In this document: positions 1 through 12,599 of the stretch, one piece after another | Layout of the letters: every line of letters begins with the position of its first letter | How positions within the stretch are numbered: position 1 is the first letter of the stretch | NCBI RefSeq assembly: GCF_004027225.2 | Contig: NC_044288.2 | Span: forward strand, 14,518,744-14,582,743 | Reading direction: 5' to 3' | Origin: Strigops habroptila | Lineage: Eukaryota; Chordata; Aves; Psittaciformes; Psittacidae | DNA length: 64,000 nt | Notes under the pieces: model-generated | What the model saw: the letters and a program-made list of their open reading frames with translations, nothing else | Told to the model about the DNA's origin: nothing | The model's database searches: none | Position numbers and translations under genes: made by a program

Positions 1-121
1 TGGGTGAACCGCAGTGCAGGCAGGAGACCTGCCTCTCTTAATACCTTTTACATTTCAATTCTTAAAAGCAATTTCAAAAGAATAACCTTGGGGGTTTTTT
101 TGTGCTTTGTTTTCGTTTTGG

Positions 122-143
122 TTTTTTTTTTTTTTTTTTTTTT
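122..143. repeat. Poly-T tract (22 bp)
   Basis: An uninterrupted T run followed by further T-rich sequence to about 171. On the minus strand it reads as poly-A, but no recognisable retrocopy body adjoins it. Confidence 0.9.
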
Positions 144-3100
144 AATTTTTTTTTTAATTTTTAAGTGGTTTTAAAGAAATAGGCAAAAATTAAAAGAAAA
201 CCCAAATTCAGAGACCTGAAAACCCAGTCAGTAGTACTATGCTTAACCTAGGTTAGTGTGAGTGACTTGGTATGAGTTAAATTAACCCAAATGCCTGCTG
301 CTAACTTCTCCTTTCTCTTCTGGTGTTAATTTTATTTACTGGATGATAAGTATTCCTTTAATAAAAGCATTGACTTGCACAGCAAGCTATGTGAAGAGCC
401 TCTAAAGATACCCAAGTAACTGGTACTGGGCTAAAAATGAAAGGTGACCTCAAATGCAGCAGTTATTGCAAGTTCCACCTAAACCGCTTAGGCAGTGGAT
501 GGTTGCAGTATAGCACAAAACCAGCCAGCTGCCTTTTAGCAGCCTTGTTGGGAGCAGGTATCAGTCTAGTCTTGGCCAGACACGAAATGCAGTGTTGTCA
601 GTCTGTAGATAAGCAGTCACTGTGTGCCTGTCAAGAACATGCATCAGTGTTTCTTCTGTAGGGGACAGAGGCGGAAGAGAGCTGGCCAGTCCTCTGCAGC
701 TCCCCTGCTTGGATGTGAATGTTCCCAACATTGCTATTGGGTGCAAACTTGCTGGTTTTATTGCCAAAGTTGTGTGGAGACTGTCTGCTGAGAAACATGT
801 GAAGGCTTTCCCTTCTTTTGCATTGAACATGAAACGGTAGCAACTTTCTAAACCTCTTGGGCCAGGCCAAGACTGAACTGATAAGGAAGAAACTCCCTAT
901 CTCATTGTGAATCCCCAAAGTTCCACGGTTGCATTTTTAATATCTACTAAAAAAAAAAAATATTGCCATGGACCACTTTTTTCTGATTCCTACATGTCTC
1001 TTGAGAGTGTTCCCATTAAAGATTCAGAGGTTCTGGCTGCTACTGTGGCTTATATATTCTGTCCATGTCGGGTGGTAGTTTCTGTAAATGTTGGGCGAGC
1101 AGAGTAGTTGGAGCTGCAGTTTATCTCAGCACAGAATACAGACAGGAGCTCTTCTGAGGAGCAAACTCCCCAGACTGAAATCACTTACAGCATAAGCTGA
1201 AAGGTCACCAACCTGTCAAAATCTCCATAGCACTGATTTTTCAAGTCATTGTCCATACGAGGAGGAACTCCAGACTGATTCAATCTTTTTATAATCACTA
1301 AATAGTAGCACTGGTCTCTCTTCCTGTACCTTGGATCCAGGCACAATAACAAAAATAAGATTTGAGAGAGGATCTTCAAGTTTCATCCTGTGGGGCAGGA
1401 GGTGAGAGAAGGAGCCATTTCCCTTGGCTTGCTTGCCAAAGCAGGCAGGGGCGTTACATCCTCCAAGAAGGTCCAGGATAAGAGGTCCAAAGACATCTGG
1501 AAAGCCCTGAAGAATCCATGCTGTCTTCAAGTTGTTTATACATATGTAGTGGGTCTTCTGGACGGAGCTGTGGGCTTTGAGATTCTCTGTCTGGGTCTGC
1601 ACCCCTTCTCCAACGTCACCATGTGTATGATGCTGAAGAAGTCTAAACTCTGCTTGCCTTCAGATGTAGGTGAGGTTCAAACATTTTGAGATTTGTGAGT
1701 GAACAGTTCTCTTCAAATATTAAGGTTCCATCTGCAAATTCTTGAGAAAACATTTCATTTTACATTATCAGCCTTTTTTGAGAGAAGGGGGAAAAGCCCA
1801 AACTAAACCAAACGAAAACAAAAACTTTTTCAGATAAACTACTTCAGAATTCAAAAAGCTTCCACAATTTTCCTAGAGGAAAAAAGTGTGATTCTAATCT
1901 TTTGACCAGGGTTTTGACTACACTTACTCAAAGACTGCAGCTCACTTCTGTATCAGGGCTCTTGCCTGGTAAAGGTGCAGTTCAAACTCCTGCTCTGCAT
2001 TAACAGGTATTCAATGTGATTCCGTCTGTCCCATGGCAGTGGTCTCCTCCCCAGAACAGGCAGCAGCCAGCAGGCACTCATGGGCATGAAAGAGGCTCAG
2101 AGCAGGAGCTCAACTCCTATTGCTTGCATCCCATGCAGGGGTTCCCCTTTTATACTGGGGTCTTTAGGATTACCTTGATGCAGAATGAGAAAACTTTTGA
2201 AATCCTAATGAGATTTTACAAGTTCCTGAATTTGCTGTCCCCAAATTAGTACTAATGTCCATGGCATGAGATGAAGTCTCTCAATATTGGAGTACAGTAG
2301 ATCCATACTCATGTGAGAAACTAAATGCCAGCTTGTACTCTCTATGTTAATGCCTGTTTGAGGAAACTTTTCACTGAACTTCCAGTCTCTGCAAAGCAAC
2401 AAGCATGGAGATGTTGGGCATGTAGTAACCTGGTATAACATCCAATGGGTAATTTGTTCTGACAATTTTTATGAGCAGGAAAAAACCCCAGACCTCATCA
2501 AATGCGTGTCTCACTTTCTGACCCTTCTCTGTGGTTCGTCTACCTCCTGGAAGAACCACCTGCTTTCTGCTTTGATGCTGCATTTGCAGTACTTGAGGGA
2601 GGAATGATTATAGTGGCATGCAGCCACTGGTTAACTTCTCCCCAGATGTGTGCTCCAGATGGCTATCCCAAGAATCCACCCCAGACCCAGATTTCCTATT
2701 TAACACTAACAGGCTTGACTGGTAGCATCTAGCGAGTGGTGCGAGCCAAACACAATTCATAGAAAGCTACACTAAATACATTGTTGACTCACTGATAGCA
2801 TTAAAGATGAGAGTATTATTAGCCTCTTCTCTTAAAACCTGTCTCAGTCTACACAAATGGCTACAATGTGCTGCATTTCGGGAAGATCAGAAACCTGGTG
2901 TGTCAGCACTGGACAAACCGAACAAACACAAATGTTATTTTTACTAAGCATTAACTGGGTTCATACACAGTAATAGCTTCTCTCCTTGTTGCCTCTCTCA
3001 CATTTTCTCTCCCATCTCTGTGAATAATAGTACCGGCCTCTTTATTTTTGAGCTCTCGGAGGATGTTATTTGTTTATTTTTCTTTAGTAACAACCAGTGT

Positions 3101-4868
3101 AGCCGAGTGATATAATTTAGTTTTGTGAAGTCCTGACCATAGTAGAATATAAAGTGGCTCCTCTTATTTCTTTGGAGTTCAGGAAAGCTGCAACAAAAGG
3201 AATAAAGCAGGTTGTGCTCCTTCTCTATGCTCACTTCTCTATCCCTGCCTGCTTCCTAATAAAAGTATTTTATTTCTTTTTCTTTTGAATCAATCATTTT
3301 TTCCTTGAGTTCTGTCGAGCATCTCACTGTATGTAGCAGAGCGACGCTGAGCATCCTTCTCGAATCGCATCCCCTGCCGATGTGATACTAGGCATAACAA
3401 AGCACATCAGGTCATTGTGTTTTAGTGTCGGTGCTCTTGACTTGGGATCAAGTAATCTCAGGGCATAGCATGACTCCTGCAGGAGAATATTTCTGCTGTG
3501 GCACCAGAATACAGTGTAATCACAAGAAAAGAGTGAAGCCTGAAGAGCCCCAGCAAGGTTTGCTATAGGGGATTTGTTGCTGACCTACCAAGTTACAACA
3601 TATAGGGTTAGGCGCATGATTACTGCATTTGGAGGGGTAGTGCTGCTGGGTTAGGGGATGCTCAACTGGTGCTTTGTGGACGAAGTCAAAACTTTGAAGC
3701 TAATAAAGCCTCTTAAGCAACAGGCTGCTCTGACATTGCTCACATCTCCAGGAATTACAAAATGCCTAAGAAATTATAGCCAACAGAGGCAGGAGAGTCT
3801 GACTGATGCTCATATTCCAACTGTTAAAAGGCTTCACTCACGATGTTTCATAACTCCCTCCTGGGACCCAGCACAAGGGTGCAGCAATGGCTTGGAGGGT
3901 GTAAAATCTGATCAAAGCCATAAGGAGACAGGGCTCCCCAAGGCCTTGGATTGTGCCAAGGAACCTGGTGAGTCACAGGACCCATGGAGTCTGGCTACAT
4001 GATCACAGCATGAAAACTGAGAATTTGGGAGTCTGTGACAGCTGAAGTGTCCTTCTGCGCATGATACCACAGGAGGGAGCAGCACTGCTTGCTGCTCTGA
4101 TGCACTCCTTTCCATCAAGTCTTTGGGAGTGCTTTCAATGCCTTATTCCAGGAAATACGCCAAGAAAGGACAAATATACTGGTTATTTATAGGCCTTCCT
4201 ATGGCCCTCTTTATTACTGCCTGGAGTCCATCAGGGTAGGCATTTATGTAGTGATCTGACCTTTTCTGCCATCTGAAAGAACACAGATCCTCTGGTTCTC
4301 CACTGACCTTCCAGTATACTCTTTCTCGGGAAGATAGAAACAAGAAAAGAATCCCCAAGGATCCTTAAAGGAAGAAACATTTTTCTCTCTTTAAAAGATC
4401 CGCTGTAAGTATTCATAATTGGCAAAGAAAGAGGTTTTGTAGTCTTCTTGCTTCCTTTATCTTAGGTGTGAATCAAACAAGGAGTTATATCTTGTTTTTT
4501 TGTCACCCCAGGATGATAGGAACAATTTTTATTTGCATGAAGTCACTGCTGAGAATGTTTTCAATATCTCCTCGAAGAGAAGCAAAACTCCCACAGCAAA
4601 GACTCCATTAATCTTTGCTGCCCTGATCTAGATTGACTTATTCAGTGCATGAACTAGATCATTAGCAACACTAGGGATTTCCCCTCATCCTGTGGTGGAG
4701 AGATCAGTGGAAATAACAAACAAGTGTGAGCGAATATGTGGGCTGATTAGTATATACACATATATTTTTGTGCTTGGAGACCTTTGTAATAACTCCCCTG
4801 GCAGTAAGGTGCCTCTTACTGACTCTTATGTTGCAGAAGGTCAGTAGTATCCTACTCCTCAGGGCCAC

Positions 4869-4929
4869 TGCTTATCATAAATACTTATGTATTGTATTAA
4901 CTTATGCTTATCATAAATGGTACTTATGT
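4869..4929. repeat. Local direct duplication
   Basis: A 22-bp stretch at 4869-4890 (TGCTTATCATAAAT followed by ACTTATGT) recurs at 4905-4929 with two or three extra bases in the middle. It is most simply a short replication-slippage duplication. Confidence 0.7.
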
Positions 4930-6329
4930 TTGACTAAACTTCAAACAACTTTGACCTTTTTATTACTTTGTCTGTGCAATTTAATGTGTCTTGGAGGGTG
5001 GGTGGAAGAACAACTCTTCTGCCAGCCCTTCCAAGAGTCACCCAGGGGAGCTGGGTTTTTTTTGCAAAGGCCAAGTTATCTCCTTCAAGACATAATTTCT
5101 ATGAAAATAGAATATTTTAAAACCTAATTTTCTTGCTTAAAAACTTGGAATCTCTTGCATGTGGGTGAGGGAGATGCAGATGTTTTCAGACGCTTGGGAA
5201 CTGCTCGCTGGTTAGTTTAAAATATTTAGCTATTTGCAGGCTTCCTTTTGAGGTATGTAAAATAAATGGAATCATAAATCACCCCTTAGATATTCTATTT
5301 TGTGCTAGGTGACTGGAAATAACAGATGGATGCTTACAGACGGGATTTAATTTTGCTCTAAGTTAGTGATGGGTTAGAAACCAGTACACCAGTTCTAAGC
5401 TGTCTAAAAGCTTTGGATCTATTTGCATCTGTCTTGGGAACTTAGTACGGCATAAGACTTGCATTAAGTGGGTAACAGCTGTAACCCCAGATCAGCATCA
5501 TCTTTAGCATTGGGACAGTTTAGGTCCAGGCCTGACACATTGGTCCCAACTTTCTGCTTAAAACTGCCATGAACGTGTGGAGATATTTAAATAGTGTGGA
5601 TGGGGTGACAATTTCTGCCTTTTCCAAAAGCTCATTGAAAACAGGAAATCTGGAAAACAGGAAGAGGGGCAAAAAAAGCCTCTAGTACAGATCGGGTAGG
5701 TCAGAGATTTAAAGCTCACTTGCTCACTACCAAGCTCCTCCTGGCAGTGTGCACAAGTCAGTCTTACTACACAGAGCGAGACGAGGCTGAATGCTGGCTG
5801 CAAATGCCTCTGAGCCAGATATTCACATGATATCCTCGTTGTCTGTCAGCTGTGCCAATACTACTTCTTTTCATGCAAGAAAAGGAGAGTGTAGGAGAAA
5901 AGAGACTGTGATCCTCTGCCAGGAGGCTTATGCTTGCTGTACAGCTCCCCTTTGCATGGATAGCTGCTGCAGGGTAAGATTAAGTCATGAGGAGGGATTG
6001 CATGGGACAAGGAAAGAAGTGCTGTAATCCCACGTTTCTTGCATTGATAAAACTTAATAGAGATGTAGAATTGTACCCAGCAGTCAGCCCACTAGTTTTA
6101 AATAAAGTTTAAATTGCAGATCCCAGCTAGTGGGACCAGGTCTCCCTGGAGCATATCTCTAAGCAGGAAGAGCATAGCCTGTGGCAGCGTCCAGAGTTTG
6201 GACTGCTGTGCAGGCAGCAGCTCTTCATGTGATCTGGGCTGCAGACACATTTGTGTGTGTGTCAGCCACAGTGCTCGCGAGTTCTTATTGCACTGCTTAA
6301 ACTACCCATTACTGTCCCAAATAACACTT

Positions 6330-6352
6330 GTGCTGTGTGCTGTGTGCTGTGT
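6330..6352. repeat. GTGCTGT heptamer repeat
   Basis: Three head-to-tail copies of a GTGCTGT-type 7-mer. A minor simple repeat. Confidence 0.8.
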
Positions 6353-7374
6353 CAGAATGTGCCCTTTTTTTCCCCAGAGGCTGGCTGCACTACAGGTAGT
6401 TTCATAAAGATATTGGGATGCGTCTTTGGAGGCAGAGATTGGCCGTTGCTTGGGATCTGGGACTGGGTAATCGTGGTGGTGTCTGTGACTGCACAGGGAT
6501 ACGAAGCTCTAATGACTGATAAAAAAAGATAATTTGTCTTGTACACTGTCCTAATTTTTCTTGCATCCTCTGTGCACAGATTTTGGAACCAGTTTATCAG
6601 GCTCCTTTAAGCGGGCTTCTGCTAAACTAACATATCTAGAAACTTGACTTACCTTGAACATTTTTCCGTTTGCTTATCTGCTTTTTCTAGTAATGGGATT
6701 CATGGTAACACTGAAGTTGAAAAAACTACAAATGCTGTAATAGCAGATGTGGCTCCTGTTTCCATTTGCCAAGTCACTGCCCAGTTCAGTGCAAACATTT
6801 AGTTTTTCTTTCAGCTGAAGGTGAAAGAGTCTCTCTAGCAGTAATCCTGCAGAGCCCAGTGTACACACTTCATCTTCTGTGCTGGGCCCACAAGGCCAGC
6901 TCAGTGACATTTGGCTCGGAGAACTCTTTCCGAGTACATTGAAAGTTCAACCTTGACTGTGAGGATTCTCCATCACAGCAGCATCTTCATTACTACCAAC
7001 TTACAGAAGCAGGGAGAGAAGGAATGGCTCTGTTGAGGTCAATTTGCATGATGCTCTTGGCTTGCTGAATAAACTGGGTTTCGAGATGGTGCTGATAATT
7101 TTGCTTGCATCCACTAGAGAAAGGTTATTGAGCATTCAGTAAATCTCCTGGGGATCAGTTAGAAAGAATGGTATTTACAGGAGGGTAAACCATAAATCTT
7201 CATGACCTTCTTGCAGTTAGTAGCATTTAAAATTGCATTATTCTTTTATTTTCCTGTAGACAAGGCTTTGATAAAACTATCTGCCAGTTAACTTAAATAA
7301 TCCATGGACAACAGGGTCTTTGCTGGAGAAATGGCTTAGTTGAATTTTAACTTGTTTGTTTTACTTCTTGCCAA

Positions 7375-7396
7375 TTTTTTTTTTTTTTTTTTTTTT
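7375..7396. repeat. Poly-T tract (22 bp)
   Basis: An uninterrupted T run in otherwise unremarkable noncoding DNA. No retrocopy body is recognised beside it. Confidence 0.9.
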
Positions 7397-10300
7397 ACTC
7401 AGAAGATTAAAGAAGATAATAATGCTTTGACAGATTCTCTGAGGAACATTTACCTTGACAGGAGGCGAAAAACGCCCCCTTAGGTTGCCGTTGTCTTCAT
7501 TTCTGTTCTTCTTGTCAGATAGGTGATGACAACAGGACTGTGGAGAGTTGAACAAGGGAATCTCTGTCATTCAAAATTGTTGCATGTTTGATCCCTGCTG
7601 TCGTATTTTCATGAATTTCACATGCACAATGTGTGTATTCACTTGTTACAAATTAGCACCTGGTACTTTTCAGGCTACTAGAGATATCTTCCTTCTTAAA
7701 TAATTGAAATTTATGCTATTTTGATTTTACTTTTTTTAGTTGGGAGGCTTTTATTCTCAGTATTTTATTTACTTAATGAGAAATTTTCAAATTTGCTCTT
7801 TTCCCTTGTTTTTCATTAGTCTCAGTCAATGCCCTAATTTCTCATCAGTTGAGCCTTCCTGGCTTTTTAATACTTACTGCGAACAGATTATATATCTATA
7901 TTTACTAACAGACCTTTCTTCTGTTGAAGCCATACAAAATTGTCCAGCATGGATACTTTCATTTTGTGTCTATATTTAGGCCTCATATTTATAAACAAGC
8001 TTTTTAAAACCAAACAAGCTACACTAATACTGCTTGTAGTGTGGAAGCAATTAGATGGGTAAGAAGGAACCTTCCACTAGTCTTACTCATTTCTGTTCCT
8101 GTACAGGAATATTTATGCCACTATAAAACACCTTTACACTAATAAAGTTGCATTCACATTTATGTTGTTAAGATGGTGTAGTTATATCAGAGAGCAGATG
8201 TAATTCTACTGGACAACCTCTTCTTGAAGGCAAACCTTCAGGTGGGTATGGAGGCCAGGTTCCCCTGTACTGCTCCAGCTGCTGGAATTGGGGAGGTATC
8301 CTGAGGATGTGGACATCTTATTTCATGGTGGTGCTTTTGCAAGAGGTGCAATTGTTGAAGTAAAACAGTATAAGCATAACATACAGGTCTCTGGGCAAGG
8401 TATGGACCATTTAAACATCCCTAAAAGGCAACGTTATGATGTTAGAAAAGAGATTTTAAAATCTAGGTTCTTCACAGTCTTATTCCTTTGGTGTAGTAAT
8501 TGGAGTTTGCATTGTCAGAAGACTGAGTGCCAGAAGCAAAACTGGTCAGCTTGAGGGCAGAGGAAACATGAACACCAGGTGGGAGACTGGCATTGCTCTG
8601 TGTTTTACATATTTCCTTTTAAGAAACAAACACCAATGCAGGAAACTTCCCAAATCATGCTTTGTCTTTCTAAAGCAGTAGTTTAAGGCTGCAATTGGCT
8701 GTGGGTGCTTGAGGACAGAGCACCCATATATGAAGTCATATGATTCCCTACCAAAGGAGACATTAATATTTTAAAAGGTAGAGCAAGTGTCTATGGCTTG
8801 GAATTAGACAGTTTCGTCCTTTGTAAATTATGCAGAGCAAAACCTTTCATAAATAACTGGTAATGTATAAACATTTACCATCTGGAATGAAGTTAATACA
8901 CACATTTGTTTGAAAGAAGCGTGCGTGTTGCTTCAAGGGTCTGGTTTGTGAAGCGTTTAAGTACTTGCTTACGTCCTACTGAAGCCAAAGAGATACTGTA
9001 ACTACAGACGGAGCCAAGCTTTTCATATCAGCTTCTGCTCAGGTGTGATTTGCAAATGAAGTATTTTGGCTTGGGGGAAGACTTTCTTTGGAGAAGGTAG
9101 TGGTGACACATGGCACAGTCATTTATGGCTCTTGGGCATTGCGTGGGAAAGCATCACATCACAACAATGGGGGAATTAACTGATGCTGACAATTGAGTAA
9201 TTGGGAGGCAATGGCACAGCATGGATATACCTGGTAGTGCCTCAAAGTTCTTTGTGCCCTTTGCTTTAAAATTAGGAAACAGATGGTTGCTTGGAGTTAC
9301 TTGTTTCCCCTTCCCTCCTCAGGTGCTCATTTTATGCTAACGGCAGCCATCTGCTTAGGACTGTTGACTTGAGCCTGTGGAAAATAAATACTGAATAGGT
9401 TTCATTCTACTGTAAGTGACTTTTAAACTTGGAACGTCATGCTGAAGTATTACCATGCTCCTATTTGTGTCTGCTGCTGCTGTGACACAGGAATGTATAT
9501 TTAATACCCTAACTGCATGCTTGGTAAGAACTACTTCTGAAATATTAGTACATGACATTTTTGCCTCCGTCTACAGGGAGAGCCATACCCTCTAATGGGT
9601 ATCTCACTGTGCTCCTTTGTACAGTGCAGCTGGGCTCCTCTTTATTTACCCTTTTTATTCTAAGATTTATCTGTCAGTGCTCCTTTTACTTTTTGTGACA
9701 ATCTGAAGGGAGACAGAAGTTTCCTGAAAGTCTCTGCTATAGGTGAAAGAAGGTACCATGTTGTATTTTGCTTGCAATCTGCTCATTTAAGCAGAGACAG
9801 TAGCATACAGTTTTCAGGCTCCAAAGCAAATGCCTCATTATTATGTCCTTTAGTCTTCCAGGTCCCTGAGGATCTTTTTCTCTTTCTCGTTTTACCTTTG
9901 TTGCTGTGCTCTGTGGTGGATGCCAGGCTCTTGGTAACGCAAGTCAGACTGGTCTTTTCATTGGTGATTTGCTTCCAGGTCTAAAATACACTAAAATTGG
10001 TTTTGAAATCCTATGGCATTGTGGGAACAATGTTATCCCAGTGCTGTGCGCCTCTATGGTCCGCTCTGCAGTGACTCATGCCCAAGTTCCTGCTCTGCCA
10101 GGCTCCGTGCTGGTTCTGTGCTCCCTGGTTTGCGTACATGGGTGCAGCTCATGCTCTGAAGAGCAGGTTTTTATAGGAATGGAAACATGAAATACGGTGG
10201 CATAAGCAAATATTTACAGATGTAAAGAATAAAGCTCAGAGCTTTAGAAACTCACTCAAAATCTCTTTGGTAATGCAGCCAATTGGGCTAGATGCATCTC

Positions 10301-12501
10301 CCAGATGTAAAACTGTGCACTTCAGTTCATCACTGCTACAACCTGATTGTAGTGGCTGGCTGATATGCTCAGAGATATCCTGGAACAGAAATCGAGGGCA
10401 TGAGGGACTTACATCTGCTTACACTAACAGACACCATGACCTCTTTTTTTTTTTTGCATGGCTGTAAGCGTGTGTATAAAAAGGTCACTCCTGATCTTCT
10501 TGCACAAAGTGCATGAATTAAACACTGAATGTTTTAGTAACGGGTTCTGGCTCAGACAGAAAAATTCCTTCACCACCATCGCACTTTCCCTTGTGTTGTA
10601 AATGATGCAGTTTCTCCAAATGGAGGGCATCTGTAAAATAATGAGCACTGCTGTCCATCAATTCCTAGCAGCAGGTCAGGAGAGATGTGAGATTGCTGCA
10701 ATCGGCTAAAAACTTTGTCGAGATCATAATGGGGGTGAAGTACAATAAATAAAAAATGAAGGCAAGCAGCACGGTGTAAAAGGAACATGACTGAAGAGAG
10801 AAAAGCAGAATTTGACTAGAAAACAGTTTAGTTAAGTAGTGTCGGAGTGGGCTGAGTTTGCAGGTAAGAAGTGCTCTTACCTATTAGAATTGCATTTTGA
10901 TTCTTTTGTCTGCTGCTTTGTGCAGCTCTGCTACCTCTTCTCAGGATTAAGAAAGTCTCCCCAAATGAGCATAACTAATCCTTGCTTGCCTACTTAGTGT
11001 TGTCTTCTGGGTGTTTTTTTTTTTTTTTTGTAGAGCATCTTTTGAGAGCGCTGTGGTTGCTGTTGCAGTTCTTAATTCAGTCCTCCTAGGCTGGAGGAGG
11101 CAAAAAAGACTCCAAGCAGCAGTCAGTGACTCGGGAATTTCCTGAGCTTTTCTCCTGGCTCTGCACAGTGCTAGATAATTCATTTTTTCAACTTGGTGCC
11201 AGAGGTCCTACACTTAGCTGTCTCTGAGAAAGTGAAGCAATGTTTGCATGAGGCTTGTAAGGCGCTGAGTGATGCTAACAGTATTAGTCTAGGATTAGCC
11301 ACTGCTGCACAACCACTGTGGCGGCAGAGCTGCAGCTCAGGGGATGATCTCCTCCAAACCTGGAGTGCTATAAGCAGCAGAGGAAATGGGACATTTTCTT
11401 GTGTTTATAACATTCGCTTTACTCAAAAACTTCGCCAATGTCTGTTGCCTCTAAAAAGCAGGGCAGCATGTGCACATCAGGGCACAGGAAATGCTGTGTG
11501 AGGACATAGAGATGTTCAGTCTCAGAGTTATTTTTCTCTTCTGTTGTTGCAAGTACGCTAGTGCTGGCAGTCCATAATGAAAACTTGTGGACTGCTACAA
11601 GTTTTTATTGTGACAGAGAAACCATCTCTCTCTATCACTGTAGACATAGGGTGGTTTTGAAGGCCAAAGGTCCTTGCAGCAGTTGTGGAGTTTTTCAGCA
11701 GTTTTGAGGTCTGACCATGATTTCAAGTATCCAGCTTGGATGTGGTGAAATCAACTCTGTCCTACATCTGTCCTCTGAGACCAATTCAAGTTTGTACCAT
11801 GACCATTTCTTATGGTTAGAAATTACCTGCACCAGTAGCAGATTTGACCAGTTGATGTTATTAAACTGAGGACTAACAACTTGTTTGTCAAAAAATGACC
11901 ACAATGATGTTCCCAGCCTGTAAACTCCTGCTGCTATATTCTCTTTGTCCCTCAAAAGCAGGTTGAAAATCCACGTATTTATTATAGCTGCATTCTCCAT
12001 TAATATGGAATTTGGAAAACAATACAATAAATAAATACAAACAATACAATACAATAAATAAATCATAAAAAATGGCAAAAAATACACCCCCAAAAGTGCA
12101 AATGAATTTAAACAAACTACTCATGTCAGAAGAATTAATTAGTGACTGATAAACTGATAATCCTCTTGGGTGCTACTAGAGAGAGAAGTGAAACTCTAGT
12201 CTGGGATTCATCTGAGACTGTCCTAGATGAAAAGTGCCTTCCAGAGAATTGTACCAAATGGATTGAACAGTGCAGGGCATGGGCTCTATTCCTGTTCCTG
12301 TTCGTTTCTAGTTTGGGCTTTGCTAAATGGAGTGAAATCCATTTTCCTTTTTCTCCCTGTATTGCTAATGCCCCATTGATAATTTGATTCTCCTGATTTG
12401 ATTGCCAACATACCTTGTGGAGGTGATTCCTGTGTCTGGTCGCTCCAACAGATGATCTGTTGTTGCTGCACTGTTTGTAGTAAAGTGAACAACCAGACTG
12501 A

Positions 12502-12553
12502 TTTTTTTTTTTTTTTATATATATATATATATATATATAAAAAACACATAAAT

Positions 12554-12598
<45 letters not shown>

Positions 12599-12599
12599 A
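12502..12599. repeat. Composite T-run and double (TA)n microsatellite
   Basis: A 15-bp T run leads into (TA)n at about 12516-12539, then an A-rich 21-bp spacer, then a second (TA)n at about 12561-12592 ending in an A run. The whole block is close to an inverted repeat (T-run, TA, spacer, TA, A-run), so it can fold on itself. Reading frames through it give only Ile-Tyr repeats and are not genes. Confidence 0.95.

Larger units (their letters stand above)
1..12501. other. Gene-free AT-rich DNA, left block
   Basis: I see no supportable exon here. Open frames are all short (under about 120 codons), overlap on both strands and show no recognisable domain. The block holds T-tracts (122-143, 7375-7396, 10444-10455, 11014-11029) and small tandem duplications. 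It could be intergenic or the inside of a very long intron; the sequence alone does not decide. Confidence 0.6.

Noticed and set aside
1246..1602. Minus-strand open frame of 118 codons with splice-like ends (CCCCACAG ... CAAG|GTACAG) inside
   Set aside because: It looked briefly like an exon, but no family was recognised, neighbouring exons are missing and the frame has no other support.
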